DNA from: an uncultured Clostridia bacterium
Lineage (GTDB): Bacteria > Bacillota > Clostridia > Christensenellales > Aristaeellaceae
Reading direction: 5' to 3'
Length of the DNA: 42,688 nucleotides
Assembly: GCA_934647235.1 (NCBI GenBank)
Contig: CAKUFG010000026.1
Coordinates: forward strand, 1 to 42,688
In this document: positions 24,717-33,117 of the stretch, one piece after another
How the letters are laid out: each line of letters begins with the position of its first letter
Position numbering within the stretch: the stretch's first letter is position 1
Notes under the pieces: generated by a model
What the model saw: the letters and a program-made list of their open reading frames with translations, nothing else
Database searches by the model: none
What the model was told of the DNA's origin: nothing
Position numbers and translations under genes: made by a program

Positions 24717-27563
24717 TTATTCATCCATGATCTGCGACTGCATTTTCAGGTAGTCCTCGCGGGTAATCAGGGTGCGGCGGGGCTTGGGGCCCTCATCCTG
24801 GGATACGATGCCCATGTTGGCCATGGTATCAATCAGCTTGCCCGCGCGGGAATGCCCCAGCCCCAGGCGGCGGCGCAGCATGCTGATGCTCATCTGCCCG
24901 CTCTCCACCGCCATGGCGATGGCGCGCTGCAGCAGCTCGTTTTCAGTATCCGCCTGGAATTCCGGATCGTCCGCATGCCCGTTCTTGCTATTGGCTGCCT
25001 TTTCCTCCTCAGCCGTCACGCGCTCCATATGCTCGTCGATGCGGTCGTCATAAAGCGCGTCGTTGTGCTCCTTGATGTAATCGGTAATCTCGGATACCTC
25101 GGTATCCGATACGAAGCAGCCCTGCACGCGCAGAGGCCTGAACTCGCTGCGCGGGAAGTAAAGCATATCGCCCTTGCCCAGCAGCTTTTCCGCGCCGACG
25201 GAATCGATAATGGTGCGGCTGTCCACGTTGTTGGCCACGGCAAAGGCAATGCGGCTGGGGATGTTGGCCTTGATAACGCCCGTGATCACATCCACCGAGG
25301 GGCGCTGGGTAGCGACGATCATATAAATGCCCGCAGCGCGCGCCAGCGCGGCCAGGCGCTGAATGGACTCCTCCACGCTCTTGCGGCACTGCACCATCAG
25401 GTCGCTGAACTCATCGATAATGGCCACGATATCGGGCATTCTGTCGTTCTCGTTGGTCATTTTCTTGTTATAGCCTGCAATATTGCGCACGCCCGCCTGC
25501 TGGAATTTGCGGTAGCGGTCGCCCATTTCCTGCACCAGCCAGTCCAGCGCGGCGGCAGCCTTCTTGGGATCGGATACCACCTCGGTCAGCAGATGCGGAA
25601 TGCCGTTATAGGGCTGCAGCTCTACGAGCTTTGGGTCAATCATGATCATGCGCACCTGCTGGGGCGTGGCGCGGTAAAGGATGCTTTGAATGATGGCGTT
25701 GATGCACACCGATTTACCGCTGCCGGTAGCGCCGGCAATGAGCATGTGCGGCATATCGGACAGCTCGCAGATGATGGGCGTGCCAGTGATATCCTTGCCG
25801 ATGGCCACAGCCGTGGGCGAGGGATTGGCGCGCATGGCGGGGCTGTCCAGCACCTCCTTGAGCGTGACCATGCTGACCTTCTGGTTGGGCACCTCGATGC
25901 CCACCAGCGACGTGCCGGGGATGGGAATTTCAATGCGCAGGCCCACGGCCTTCATCGTCATGGCCAGGTTGTTGGAGATGGTGTTGAGGCGGTTTACGTT
26001 TACGCCGTCGGCCAGGCGCAGGGCAAAGCGCGTAATCGCCGGGCCATGCACCACATACTCCACGCGCGCCTCGATATTAAAGGAGGCCAGCGTATGCTCC
26101 AGCAGCTGCGCGCGGCCGTTATCCTCGGCGGAGGTATCGGTCAGCTGGCGCTTGGGCTCCTGCATCAGCGTCAGCGGCGGGAAGGCATACTTGCCCGTAA
26201 CGGCGCGGATTGCCTCGGCCGTGTGCTTCTGCGCAAAGGGATCCTGCTTGGGCGCGTTTTCATTGCGCGGAGTGATGGGAATGCGCTCGCCCGTCAGCTT
26301 GACGGCGGGATCGGTATATACCTGCCTGACCTCGCCCGAAACATGCCGCCCGCCGCTGACCGTGCTGGTGTTCATCGGAACCGGCACAGGCTTCATGGAA
26401 GCGGCCGGAATGCGCTGCTGCTCTACCTGTGTATCATCGATAGGCGGAATATCCTCGCTGCGCTCGTACCAGGGCAGCTCATCCTCGGACTCCTCCTGAG
26501 GCTGTTCATCGGGCTGCGGCGCGCCGCTCGGCTCCGCAGTCTGTACGGCAGGCTCCGTTTGCTCCGTCTGCTTTTCCGCTGCGCGCTGACGGCGCGTTTT
26601 GCGCGCAGGCTCGGCGGCCGGCTGCGTATAAGACTCGCCCACCGGGATATGCTCCTCATACAATACGCCCGATTCCACCGGCACAAAGCCGCGCTGCATC
26701 ATTGGATCGGGCTGCGGCTCGGTCTCCGGCTGCATCACGGGCGCATCGTCCGGCACCAGATAGGAGGGCTCGGGATCGCTCTGCACGCTGGTGGTGGTAT
26801 AATTGACCGTCTGCGGGCGAATGAGCGGCTCCACGGGATACTGCTGCGTCTGGGGCGCGCTCTGATATGCGTCGGTCTGGGGCGGCAGCTCCTGCTGCGC
26901 CAGTTCCTGCTCCTGCTGGTGGCGCTGATAGCGGCGGTCGCTCATGGAGGTGATGAAATCCGCCGGGTTCAGCCGCAGCAGCACAAGCACAAGCACCAGC
27001 TCCAGCATGATCAAAAGCGTCGCGCCGCCCACGGTGTTGAACACGCTGTACACCGGATAGGCAATCATCATGCCCAGCAGCCCGCCGCCGGCCAACTGGC
27101 CGCCGTTAAAGCCGCGCAGGTTGTACGCGCCCGTCAGGTACGCGCTGAAGGAGGTATTATCGATCAGTCCCAGCACATTTTTATTGTTGTTGGCAATATA
27201 ATTCATCAGCGTGTTGCCGCGGCTGGATACGCTGGTGACCAGCGTCAATATGCCCAGCAGGCACAGATACATGGCCAGCAGCAGCAGATAGGCGCGCGGG
27301 GATACGCGCCTGCGCGCGGATACGCACAGCAGCGCCCCGCCAGCCAGCGTAAAGACAGGCAGCAGCGGGCACAGCACTCCCGCCAGGCCGTTGGCCGTAT
27401 CGCGGAACAGCCGCAGCGTGTTCCAGGCCGATACCGTGCTCATCACCATAGCAAACGCCCAGCCCAGGCCGATCGCCAGCAGCACGCCGCCCAGCGCCAG
27501 GCGCAGGGGGCCGCCGCGATCGGTTGTCAGTATCTGCGCATTCTTTGCTTTCGCCTGCGCCAT
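24717..27563 (-). CDS. ftsK: DNA translocase FtsK/SpoIIIE
   Basis: A 948-residue membrane-anchored DNA pump. About four membrane helices occupy the first 200 residues. A variable Gln/Pro/Glu-rich linker follows to about residue 440. The motor has Walker A GATGSGKSV near residues 611-619 and Walker B (IVAIIDEFSDLM) near 720. The C-terminal 65 residues form a winged-helix gamma domain (GQMSISMLRRRLGLGHSRAG) that reads polar DNA motifs. In spore formers the SpoIIIE member moves the chromosome into the forespore; FtsK members act at cell division, and sequence alone does not separate them here. Ribosome site AAGGAGA precedes the ATG. It lies 26 bases after the DUF3298 gene and is probably co-transcribed. 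Confidence 0.95.
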   Translation of the reverse strand: MAQAKAKNAQILTTDRGGPLRLALGGVLLAIGLGWAFAMVMSTVSAWNTLRLFRDTANGLAGVLCPLLPVFTLAGGALLCVSARRRVSPRAYLLLLAMYLCLLGILTLVTSVSSRGNTLMNYIANNNKNVLGLIDNTSFSAYLTGAYNLRGFNGGQLAGGGLLGMMIAYPVYSVFNTVGGATLLIMLELVLVLVLLRLNPADFITSMSDRRYQRHQQEQELAQQELPPQTDAYQSAPQTQQYPVEPLIRPQTVNYTTTSVQSDPEPSYLVPDDAPVMQPETEPQPDPMMQRGFVPVESGVLYEEHIPVGESYTQPAAEPARKTRRQRAAEKQTEQTEPAVQTAEPSGAPQPDEQPQEESEDELPWYERSEDIPPIDDTQVEQQRIPAASMKPVPVPMNTSTVSGGRHVSGEVRQVYTDPAVKLTGERIPITPRNENAPKQDPFAQKHTAEAIRAVTGKYAFPPLTLMQEPKRQLTDTSAEDNGRAQLLEHTLASFNIEARVEYVVHGPAITRFALRLADGVNVNRLNTISNNLAMTMKAVGLRIEIPIPGTSLVGIEVPNQKVSMVTLKEVLDSPAMRANPSPTAVAIGKDITGTPIICELSDMPHMLIAGATGSGKSVCINAIIQSILYRATPQQVRMIMIDPKLVELQPYNGIPHLLTEVVSDPKKAAAALDWLVQEMGDRYRKFQQAGVRNIAGYNKKMTNENDRMPDIVAIIDEFSDLMVQCRKSVEESIQRLAALARAAGIYMIVATQRPSVDVITGVIKANIPSRIAFAVANNVDSRTIIDSVGAEKLLGKGDMLYFPRSEFRPLRVQGCFVSDTEVSEITDYIKEHNDALYDDRIDEHMERVTAEEEKAANSKNGHADDPEFQADTENELLQRAIAMAVESGQMSISMLRRRLGLGHSRAGKLIDTMANMGIVSQDEGPKPRRTLITREDYLKMQSQIMDE

Positions 27564-27589
27564 GAATTCTATCTCCTTATCAGCGATTG

Positions 27590-28651
27590 TTATGGATTGA
27601 CCGCGGCGATTTCCGCCGCATAAAGCAGCTGCGTCTCCGCGTCAAAATACAGCGTCAGGGTGTATGCGCCGCAGGCATACTGCAATCCCTGTCCCACAGG
27701 CAGGCGGTTGTATTCCGCCGTCCCGGCGCTGATTTCCACGCTTGTCTGCGGCTCGCCCAGCAGGGCGACAGCATCCTCCTGCGTGGACGCACCCGTGCTC
27801 AATCCGCCCAGGCAGATTTCACGGCTGCGCACGGCGGTGATCAGCGCGGCTTCGTCATCCTCCGCGCCCCGGGGCGCGACAGCATACGCGCCATACAGCA
27901 GAGGGGCTTCAAATTCAAAAATCTCGCCATCCTCGATATAGTCCGGCTCGGTCAGCGTACCATAGGCCGTCAGTGCTGCGTGCAGACCTTCCCCCACGCG
28001 CAGCTCTGGCAACCCGGCCAGGTATCCCTGCGCCGCCGCATCGCGCACCTGCTGGGCCAGCTGCCCGGCCGTCAGGCCATCCTGGGACGATACGCCCGCA
28101 GGCAGAAGGTCTGCCAGCAGATCATAGCGAATCAGCACCGCGCCGCTGTTGCCCGAAAAGAAACTGAAGCGCTCCGCCGGATAATGAATCAGCATGCCGC
28201 GCGGCGTAAAGCACACGCTGTCCAGCGGCACGGGCAGCAGGTCGTTTGCATCCAGATAAGTGTTCAGCTGCTCCTGATAGCCCTCCACATAGGCCGTCAG
28301 GCGCTCCTCCAGCGCCGTCTCATCCAGGATCAGCGCGTCCAGCGATACGCTTTCGCCCGTATCCAGATTGATCAGCGCCGTGCGCACCTGCTGGCCATAT
28401 CGGCCGAAGCGAATGCTGCCCGAGGCCGTCAGGCACAGGCTTTCCAGGTGCGTACCGTCGGCAAGGGTAAACGCATAGCGCTGCGTCTGCAGCGTTACCC
28501 CTTCGCCCAACGCCAACAGCTGTGCGGATTGCTCCGCAAGCCATTGCGCCGAAAATGCGTTGTCCTCCGTCTGCGTTATCTCCGCGCAGGCCATGCCCAG
28601 CGACAGGGTCAGCAGGCAGGTCAGAATGATCGCAAGCAGTTTTTTCATCAT
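27590..28651 (-). CDS. Secreted DUF3298-type protein
   Basis: A 353-residue protein with a signal peptide (MMKKLLAIILTCLLTLSLGM, cut likely near ACA). Residues about 80-185 resemble the DUF3298 domain found in RsiV-type proteins, ending in the FSFFSGNSGAVLIRYDLLAD strand. The last 60 residues resemble a small SmpA-like module (STQEDAVALLGEPQT). The GMAC near the cleavage site does not make a good lipobox. The start follows GGAGG with nine bases of spacing; an out-of-frame ATG lies slightly closer. It precedes ftsK by 26 bases and has its own promoter. In Bacillus, RsiV is an anti-sigma factor that senses lysozyme, but this protein lacks a cytoplasmic domain, so that role is not supported. Confidence 0.75.
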   Translation of the reverse strand: MMKKLLAIILTCLLTLSLGMACAEITQTEDNAFSAQWLAEQSAQLLALGEGVTLQTQRYAFTLADGTHLESLCLTASGSIRFGRYGQQVRTALINLDTGESVSLDALILDETALEERLTAYVEGYQEQLNTYLDANDLLPVPLDSVCFTPRGMLIHYPAERFSFFSGNSGAVLIRYDLLADLLPAGVSSQDGLTAGQLAQQVRDAAAQGYLAGLPELRVGEGLHAALTAYGTLTEPDYIEDGEIFEFEAPLLYGAYAVAPRGAEDDEAALITAVRSREICLGGLSTGASTQEDAVALLGEPQTSVEISAGTAEYNRLPVGQGLQYACGAYTLTLYFDAETQLLYAAEIAAVNP

Positions 28652-28678
28652 GCATTTACACCTCCGTTTCTACGCTTT

Positions 28679-28708
28679 ATTGTACCGCAAAGGGCTTTTG
28701 CCTGTCAA
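28679..28708 (-). promoter_or_regulatory. Promoter of the DUF3298-ftsK operon
   Basis: On the minus strand, a perfect TTGACA (28708-28703), an 18-base spacer and TACAAT (28684-28679), about 30 bases before the start codon. Confidence 0.8.
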
Positions 28709-28723
28709 ACGCCTTGGAAGATT

Positions 28724-29647
28724 TTACAGTTTGGCCGTGAAATCGCACAGGCTTCCGGCAATATAATCCAGGTTTTTCTGGTCCGCCTGGGTATCGCGCC
28801 TGGTGTGGATATCGGTGGTATAGAAGCCCACGCCCTTCTTGCGGCGGCAGGCCACGATGACCACGCCGCAGCGGAAGGCCTGATGATCGGAATTGCACAC
28901 GCTGCCCGTGATGCCATAGCAATGCGGCTGCAGGCCGTCGCGGGGCGTAAAGCTCTGCTCCAGCAGCGCGTACTCCGCCTTGGCGCGGGCATAGTTTTTG
29001 CCGATCACCAGAATGTGCTCGCCCACGCCCACGCAGTCCATGTTGATCAGCAGCGTTTGCTTTTTGATCCTGGGATTGGCCGCCGCGAAGGCGCGGGAGC
29101 CCAGCCGGCCCTTTTCCTCATTATCAAACAGGATGAACGCGGCCTTATCGCGCTGCTCTTTTGGCATGCGCGCCATGGTTTCCAGCACTGCGGCCACGCC
29201 CGAGGCGTTGTCGTTCACATTGTTTGGGTTGGCCGGGCCGGCAATCATCAGCAATAGCAGCGCGTAATAGACCACCAGGGCAATGATCAGCGACAGGCTT
29301 GCATTGCGCAGCAGCAGCTGCGCGCCCACAAAGGCAATGACGGCAGCCAGCAGCAGAATCAGAATGATCCCCAGCTGATACAGGGCGAACATGGGGATAT
29401 TGCGCGGCGTCATCAGGTTGGGAATGGGCAAGCGCGCCGGGGTATCATAGTGGGCGGTATAGATCACCTGCGCATGCTCGGGGCTGCCGAACACCACGTT
29501 GCAGTGCCGCCCGCGCGCCAGCTCATCCACCCGCGCGGAATAGCCCAGCGCCTTGCCCTGCGCCAGCGCCCACTTGCGGAAAGCCTCTTTTTCTTCATCG
29601 CGCTTGCGGATGGGAAAGCGCGAGGTTATCTCCTGCAGATAGCTCAT
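28724..29647 (-). CDS. M28 family metallopeptidase with a membrane insertion
   Basis: A 307-residue protein of the aminopeptidase Y/Q (M28) family. The two-zinc set is visible: H66 in TAHYDTP, D146 in NDNASG, E177/E178 in DNEEKG, D204 and H281 in TTDIHTRRDT. Between the first and second ligands lies an unusual insertion of about 70 residues containing two hydrophobic helices (about 87-112 and 117-137), which would tether the catalytic domain to the membrane. No signal peptide is seen, so the active site is probably cytoplasmic. A consensus promoter sits 38 bases upstream. Probably hydrolyses peptides; substrate unknown. Confidence 0.88.
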   Translation of the reverse strand: MSYLQEITSRFPIRKRDEEKEAFRKWALAQGKALGYSARVDELARGRHCNVVFGSPEHAQVIYTAHYDTPARLPIPNLMTPRNIPMFALYQLGIILILLLAAVIAFVGAQLLLRNASLSLIIALVVYYALLLLMIAGPANPNNVNDNASGVAAVLETMARMPKEQRDKAAFILFDNEEKGRLGSRAFAAANPRIKKQTLLINMDCVGVGEHILVIGKNYARAKAEYALLEQSFTPRDGLQPHCYGITGSVCNSDHQAFRCGVVIVACRRKKGVGFYTTDIHTRRDTQADQKNLDYIAGSLCDFTAKL

Positions 29648-29684
29648 TTTTCTGTCTCCCGTATTTTATAAGCGTGCGTTTTTC

Positions 29685-29713
29685 ATTATAATGTGCGCAA
29701 AAACGGATGTCAA
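29685..29713 (-). promoter_or_regulatory. Consensus promoter of the M28 peptidase gene
   Basis: On the minus strand, a perfect TTGACA (29713-29708), a 17-base spacer and a perfect TATAAT (29690-29685), 38 bases before the ATG. Confidence 0.9.
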
Positions 29714-29753
29714 TTGCAGGCGCGGCAAAAAGCCGCCTTTCGGCGCAAGCGCC

Positions 29754-29905
29754 AAAAAGGGCCGTCCCGAAATGATCGATCCGATCATGCGAGACAGCCC
29801 CGGGCCGGAACAAATGCGAAAACCAATGGCTGCGCGGGTCGTTCCGGCCGCTTGGCGCGGGGACGCAGAAGAGGGCATCAATCGCCTGTTCTGCGTCTTT
29901 TCCGC
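29754..29905 (-). ncRNA. Possible structured small RNA with terminator
   Basis: About 150 non-coding bases between degV and the M28 promoter form three stable stems on the minus strand: GACGCAGAA/TTCTGCGTC (29862-29870 with 29889-29897), GGCCGGAAC/GTTCCGGCC (29803-29811 with 29841-29849), and a terminator-like stem at 29759-29800 followed by TTTTT. In the last stem two pairs are G-U on the minus strand but would be A-C mismatches on the plus strand, which favours minus-strand transcription. No known RNA family was recognised, and the upstream TTGACA (29934-29929) has only a poor -10. It may instead be the structured 3' end of the degV transcript. Confidence 0.45.
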
Positions 29906-29981
29906 CTGACAGTCTTTTTTCTTTCAACTGTCAATGCTAATGTATCCCGCGCGGCGGCGTTTTATGCGCAGCCTGAAAATT

Positions 29982-30827
29982 TTATTTGTGGATATACAGA
30001 ATGCCCAGCGTATTGGGGCCGCAGTGGCAGCTGATGGTGCCGCGCGCGTCGGTGGGCAGGATTTCGGCAAAGGGCTGATACTGCAGGATTTCGTCGCGCA
30101 CCATCTCCACAATGCCGTCGTCCACCGGCGTATGGGTGATCATGATGCGATGCGTGCGCAGGGTATCGTTGCCCTCCAGGCGCTCGCGCACATAATTGCG
30201 CAACGCTTTTTCATATGCGCCGCGATACTTCTTGGCTACGCCCATCTGGCCGTTGTGCACCTCGATGCAGGGCTTGATGCCCAGCAGGTTGGCGCCCAGC
30301 GCCGCCACGGTGGAGCAGCGGCCGCCCTTGCGCAGATATTCCAGGTTTTCCAGCACAAAGCTGCCGTCCACCTTGGGCACGATCTCACGCATGCGCTGCG
30401 CAATCTGCACCTCGTCCAGCGTCTGATCCTGCGCCAGCTCCGCGCCCTCCATCACAATCAGCCCCTGGGCGGAGCTGAGGTTGAGGGAATCAACCACCTG
30501 CACATGCTCAAAGCGGCGGGCGGCGTTGCAGGCATTCTGATAGCAGGCGGACATCTTGCTGCTCAGCGTCACATGCACAAGGCCGTCGCACTCCTGCAGC
30601 TGGCGGGCAAAGAACTCGTTGTAGTCGTTTTCGCTTACGGCGGAGGTGGAGCACAGCGCGCCGCCTGCGGCCACATGGGCGAAAATCTGCTCGGTGGTGA
30701 TATCCACGCTGTCCTTGTAGGATACGCCGTCCATGATGACGTACAGCGGCACGGTGGCAATGTGAAAGCGATCCAGCAGCTCCTGCGTCAGGTCGCAGGT
30801 GCTGTCCGAGGTGATCCTGATCTTCAT
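29982..30827 (-). CDS. DegV family fatty-acid-binding protein
   Basis: A 281-residue two-domain protein. The N-terminal motif SDSTCDLTQ (residues 6-14) and the SVDITTEQIF and LVHVTLSSKMSACYQNA segments are typical of the DegV/FakB family, which binds a fatty acid for phosphorylation by FakA in some Bacillota. The central SAQGLIVMEGAEL segment and the C-terminal HCGPNTLGILYIHK (residues 268-281) also fit. Start: ATG with AAAGGA upstream. A FakA kinase gene is not in the window. The intergenic region to the nitroreductase holds two palindromes. Confidence 0.93.
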   Translation of the reverse strand: MKIRITSDSTCDLTQELLDRFHIATVPLYVIMDGVSYKDSVDITTEQIFAHVAAGGALCSTSAVSENDYNEFFARQLQECDGLVHVTLSSKMSACYQNACNAARRFEHVQVVDSLNLSSAQGLIVMEGAELAQDQTLDEVQIAQRMREIVPKVDGSFVLENLEYLRKGGRCSTVAALGANLLGIKPCIEVHNGQMGVAKKYRGAYEKALRNYVRERLEGNDTLRTHRIMITHTPVDDGIVEMVRDEILQYQPFAEILPTDARGTISCHCGPNTLGILYIHK

Positions 30828-30910
30828 AAGAGAAAAATCCTTTCAAAGTGCGCGGTGCTGCCGCGCGTTTCCATGGCGGGTAATATACAACGCATATTAT
30901 TATGGCGCAG

Positions 30911-30945
30911 GATCTTCAACTGAAGATCAACGATTGTTAACAATC
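30911..30945. repeat. Two adjacent perfect palindromes in a divergent intergenic region
   Basis: GATCTTCAACTGAAGATC (30911-30928) and GATTGTTAACAATC (30932-30945) lie side by side between degV (minus) and the nitroreductase gene (plus), about 60 bases before the plus-strand promoter. Perfect symmetry suggests operators for a dimeric regulator. Confidence 0.6.
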
Positions 30946-31000
30946 ACACTTTCGCGCCTTTTGTCATCACTTCTTAAAAGGAAAGTAATGGCTTCGTGCC

Positions 31001-31029
31001 TTGTTTTTTCGCATGGGGCGTGGTATCCT
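31001..31029 (+). promoter_or_regulatory. Putative promoter of the nitroreductase-rarA run
   Basis: TTGTTT (31001-31006), a 17-base spacer and TATCCT (31024-31029), 24 bases before the ATG. Both elements deviate from consensus. Confidence 0.55.
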
Positions 31030-31052
31030 TAAATCCAAAGGGGTGAAAACGT

Positions 31053-31811
31053 ATGCCGTCCTGTCCGCTGAACCGCTTTTTTTCGCCTGCGCAGTGCGCG
31101 CGCTATTATGGGGTGATTACCCGTCGGTACAGCTGCCGCGCCTATGCCGCTGCGCCAGATGCGGGCGAGCTTGCCGCGCTCAACTATGCCGCCGCGCGCG
31201 TGTGCCTGCCGGGTACGCGCATTGTGATTGCCGACTGCACGGATCAGCTGTTTTTCGGCGTGCCGCTGGTGGAGCGCATCCGAGGTACGCGCAAGTGCGC
31301 CTATGTGCTTGCGCAGGATGGCATGGAAAACCCCAGGCTCCTTGCCGGTATTGGCGGCGAGGCCTTTGTGCTGGAGGCCGCAGCGATGGGCCTGGATACC
31401 TGCTGGGTGACGGGCACGTATCGCCGCGGCGAGGTGCCGCAGGAAATTCTGAACGACGGCGAACGGTTGATTGCCGTGATCGCCCTGGGGCACGCCAAGG
31501 AGCCGCCGCAGCAAATTATCCGCCATCGCAAAAGCCTGTCGCAGATTTGCCTGAACGCGCCCGATCAATGGCCGTTGTGGGCGTATCGCGCGGCGGAGGC
31601 TGTGCGTATCGCGCCCTCGGCGGTCAATCGTCAGCCCTGGCGGCTGGCCTATGCCCAGCGCTCGCTGCGCCTGATGGGCAAGAACCCCGACAATGTGGAT
31701 CTGGGCATCGCGCTGATGCATATGGAAGCGGCATCGGGCGAATATAAACGATATTGGGAGTGGGGAAGCGGCGGCTGCGTCGCTCACCTGACGATCGAGG
31801 AAAAAACATGA
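31053..31811 (+). CDS. Nitroreductase family protein (TM1586-like)
   Basis: A 252-residue flavin-dependent oxidoreductase-like protein with two nitroreductase halves in one chain, as in the TM1586 type. RRYSCRAYA near residue 24 and AVRIAPSAVNRQPWRL near 183 are the expected FMN-binding and second-half motifs; EAAAMGLDTCWVTGTY is the mid-region signature. Substrates of such enzymes are quinones, nitro compounds or flavins; none can be named here. Start: ATG after GGGGTGA. Its stop overlaps the rarA ATG by four bases (ATGA), so the two are co-translated. Confidence 0.88.
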   Translation: MPSCPLNRFFSPAQCARYYGVITRRYSCRAYAAAPDAGELAALNYAAARVCLPGTRIVIADCTDQLFFGVPLVERIRGTRKCAYVLAQDGMENPRLLAGIGGEAFVLEAAAMGLDTCWVTGTYRRGEVPQEILNDGERLIAVIALGHAKEPPQQIIRHRKSLSQICLNAPDQWPLWAYRAAEAVRIAPSAVNRQPWRLAYAQRSLRLMGKNPDNVDLGIALMHMEAASGEYKRYWEWGSGGCVAHLTIEEKT

Positions 31812-33100
31812 CGCTGCTGGATCAGTTAAATCAGGAAAACATCAAAAAGAACGCGCCGCTGGCCGAGCGCATGCGCGCGCGCACGCTGGACGAGTTTTAT
31901 GGGCAGGAGCATCTGCTGGGGCCGGGGCGGCTGCTGCGCCGCGCCGTGGAGGCGGACAGGCTGACGTCCAGCATTTTTTACGGCCCGCCCGGCTGCGGCA
32001 AAACCACGCTGGCGCATGTGATCGCCGCGCATACCAAATCCGCCTTTGCGCGCATGAACGCCGTCACCTCGGGCGTGGGCGATGTGCGCGAGGTGCTGGA
32101 GCAGGCGACCCAGCGCCGCGCCATGTACGGGCAAAGCACCTATCTTTTGCTGGATGAATGCCACCGCTGGAACAAGGCGCAGTCGGACAGCATTCTGCCC
32201 GCCATCGAGGAGGGGCTGATTCGCTTTATCGGCTCCACCACCGAAAACCCCATGATTTCCATGACGCCCGCCATCGTCAGCCGGTGCCGGGTGTTTGCCT
32301 TTCATCCGCTGACGGATCAGAACGTGCGCGCCATTTTGCTTTCGGCCGTCGCCGATCATGAGCGCGGACTGGGCGATATGAACGTGCATATCGACGAGGA
32401 CGCGCTGTCGCACATTGTGCGCGTGGCCAACGGCGATGTGCGCTCGGCGCTCAACGCCCTGGAGCTGGCCGCGCTGACCACGCCCACCGGGCGCGACGGC
32501 ATCCATATCACCCTGAGCGTGGCGGAAGAAAGCATTCAAAAGCCTGTGGTGCGCTGCGACGATACGCTGTTTTATGATATGCTGTCCGCCTTCTGCAAAA
32601 GTCTGCGCGGCTCGGACAGCGATGCGGCGCTTTTCTGGTTCAGCCGGCTGCTGTACGCCGGGGCCGATCCCCGCATGCTGGCGCGGCGCATCATTGCCCA
32701 TGCCAGCGAGGATGTGGGCCTGGCCAATCCCATCGCCATGCTGCAGGCTGTGGCAGCCGGGCAGGCGCTGGAATTGATCGGCATGCCCGAGGCCAGGCTG
32801 CCCTTGTCGCAGGCCATCATCGCCATCTGCGAAAGCCCCAAGAGCAACAGCGTGGTCTGCGCCATCGACGCGGCCATGGCGGACGCCGAATCGGCGCGCG
32901 GGCAGGTGCCGCCGCCCCTGCGCGATACGCATTATAAGGGCGCGGACAGGCTGGGCGCGGGCGGGGGCTATCTGTATCCCCATGATTACCCCGGGCATTG
33001 GGTCAGGCAGCAGTATATGCCCGATGAAATCAAGGATCATGAATACTATCACCCATCCGATCAGGGCCACGAGGCCAAGATCCACAAGCATGAAAAATGA
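31808..33100 (+). CDS. rarA: Replication-associated recombination protein RarA
   Basis: A 430-residue AAA+ ATPase (MgsA/RarA, related to WHIP/Mgs1) that acts at stalled replication forks. Walker A GPPGCGKT is at residues 59-66, Walker B YLLLDECH at 112-119, and the SRC arginine region VSRCRVFAFHPL is present. The C-terminal RarA domain begins near residue 245 and ends with AGGGYLYPHDYPGHWV. A frame extends 18 residues upstream into the nitroreductase gene; the ATG at 31808 gives the family start MTLLDQLNQENIKKNAPLAE. Confidence 0.95.
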   Translation: MTLLDQLNQENIKKNAPLAERMRARTLDEFYGQEHLLGPGRLLRRAVEADRLTSSIFYGPPGCGKTTLAHVIAAHTKSAFARMNAVTSGVGDVREVLEQATQRRAMYGQSTYLLLDECHRWNKAQSDSILPAIEEGLIRFIGSTTENPMISMTPAIVSRCRVFAFHPLTDQNVRAILLSAVADHERGLGDMNVHIDEDALSHIVRVANGDVRSALNALELAALTTPTGRDGIHITLSVAEESIQKPVVRCDDTLFYDMLSAFCKSLRGSDSDAALFWFSRLLYAGADPRMLARRIIAHASEDVGLANPIAMLQAVAAGQALELIGMPEARLPLSQAIIAICESPKSNSVVCAIDAAMADAESARGQVPPPLRDTHYKGADRLGAGGGYLYPHDYPGHWVRQQYMPDEIKDHEYYHPSDQGHEAKIHKHEK

Positions 33101-33117
33101 CACGGGGTGATACAACC

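Noticed and set aside
24852..27623. A 923-codon open frame antisense to the translocase gene
   Set aside because: It is a shadow of the GC-rich ftsK gene; it has no ribosome site or domain and an unnatural His/Gln/Ala-rich composition.
29754..29905. T-box, SRP RNA or 6S RNA at this site
   Set aside because: The conserved T-box and SRP sequence elements are missing and the stems do not form a single long 6S-type hairpin.
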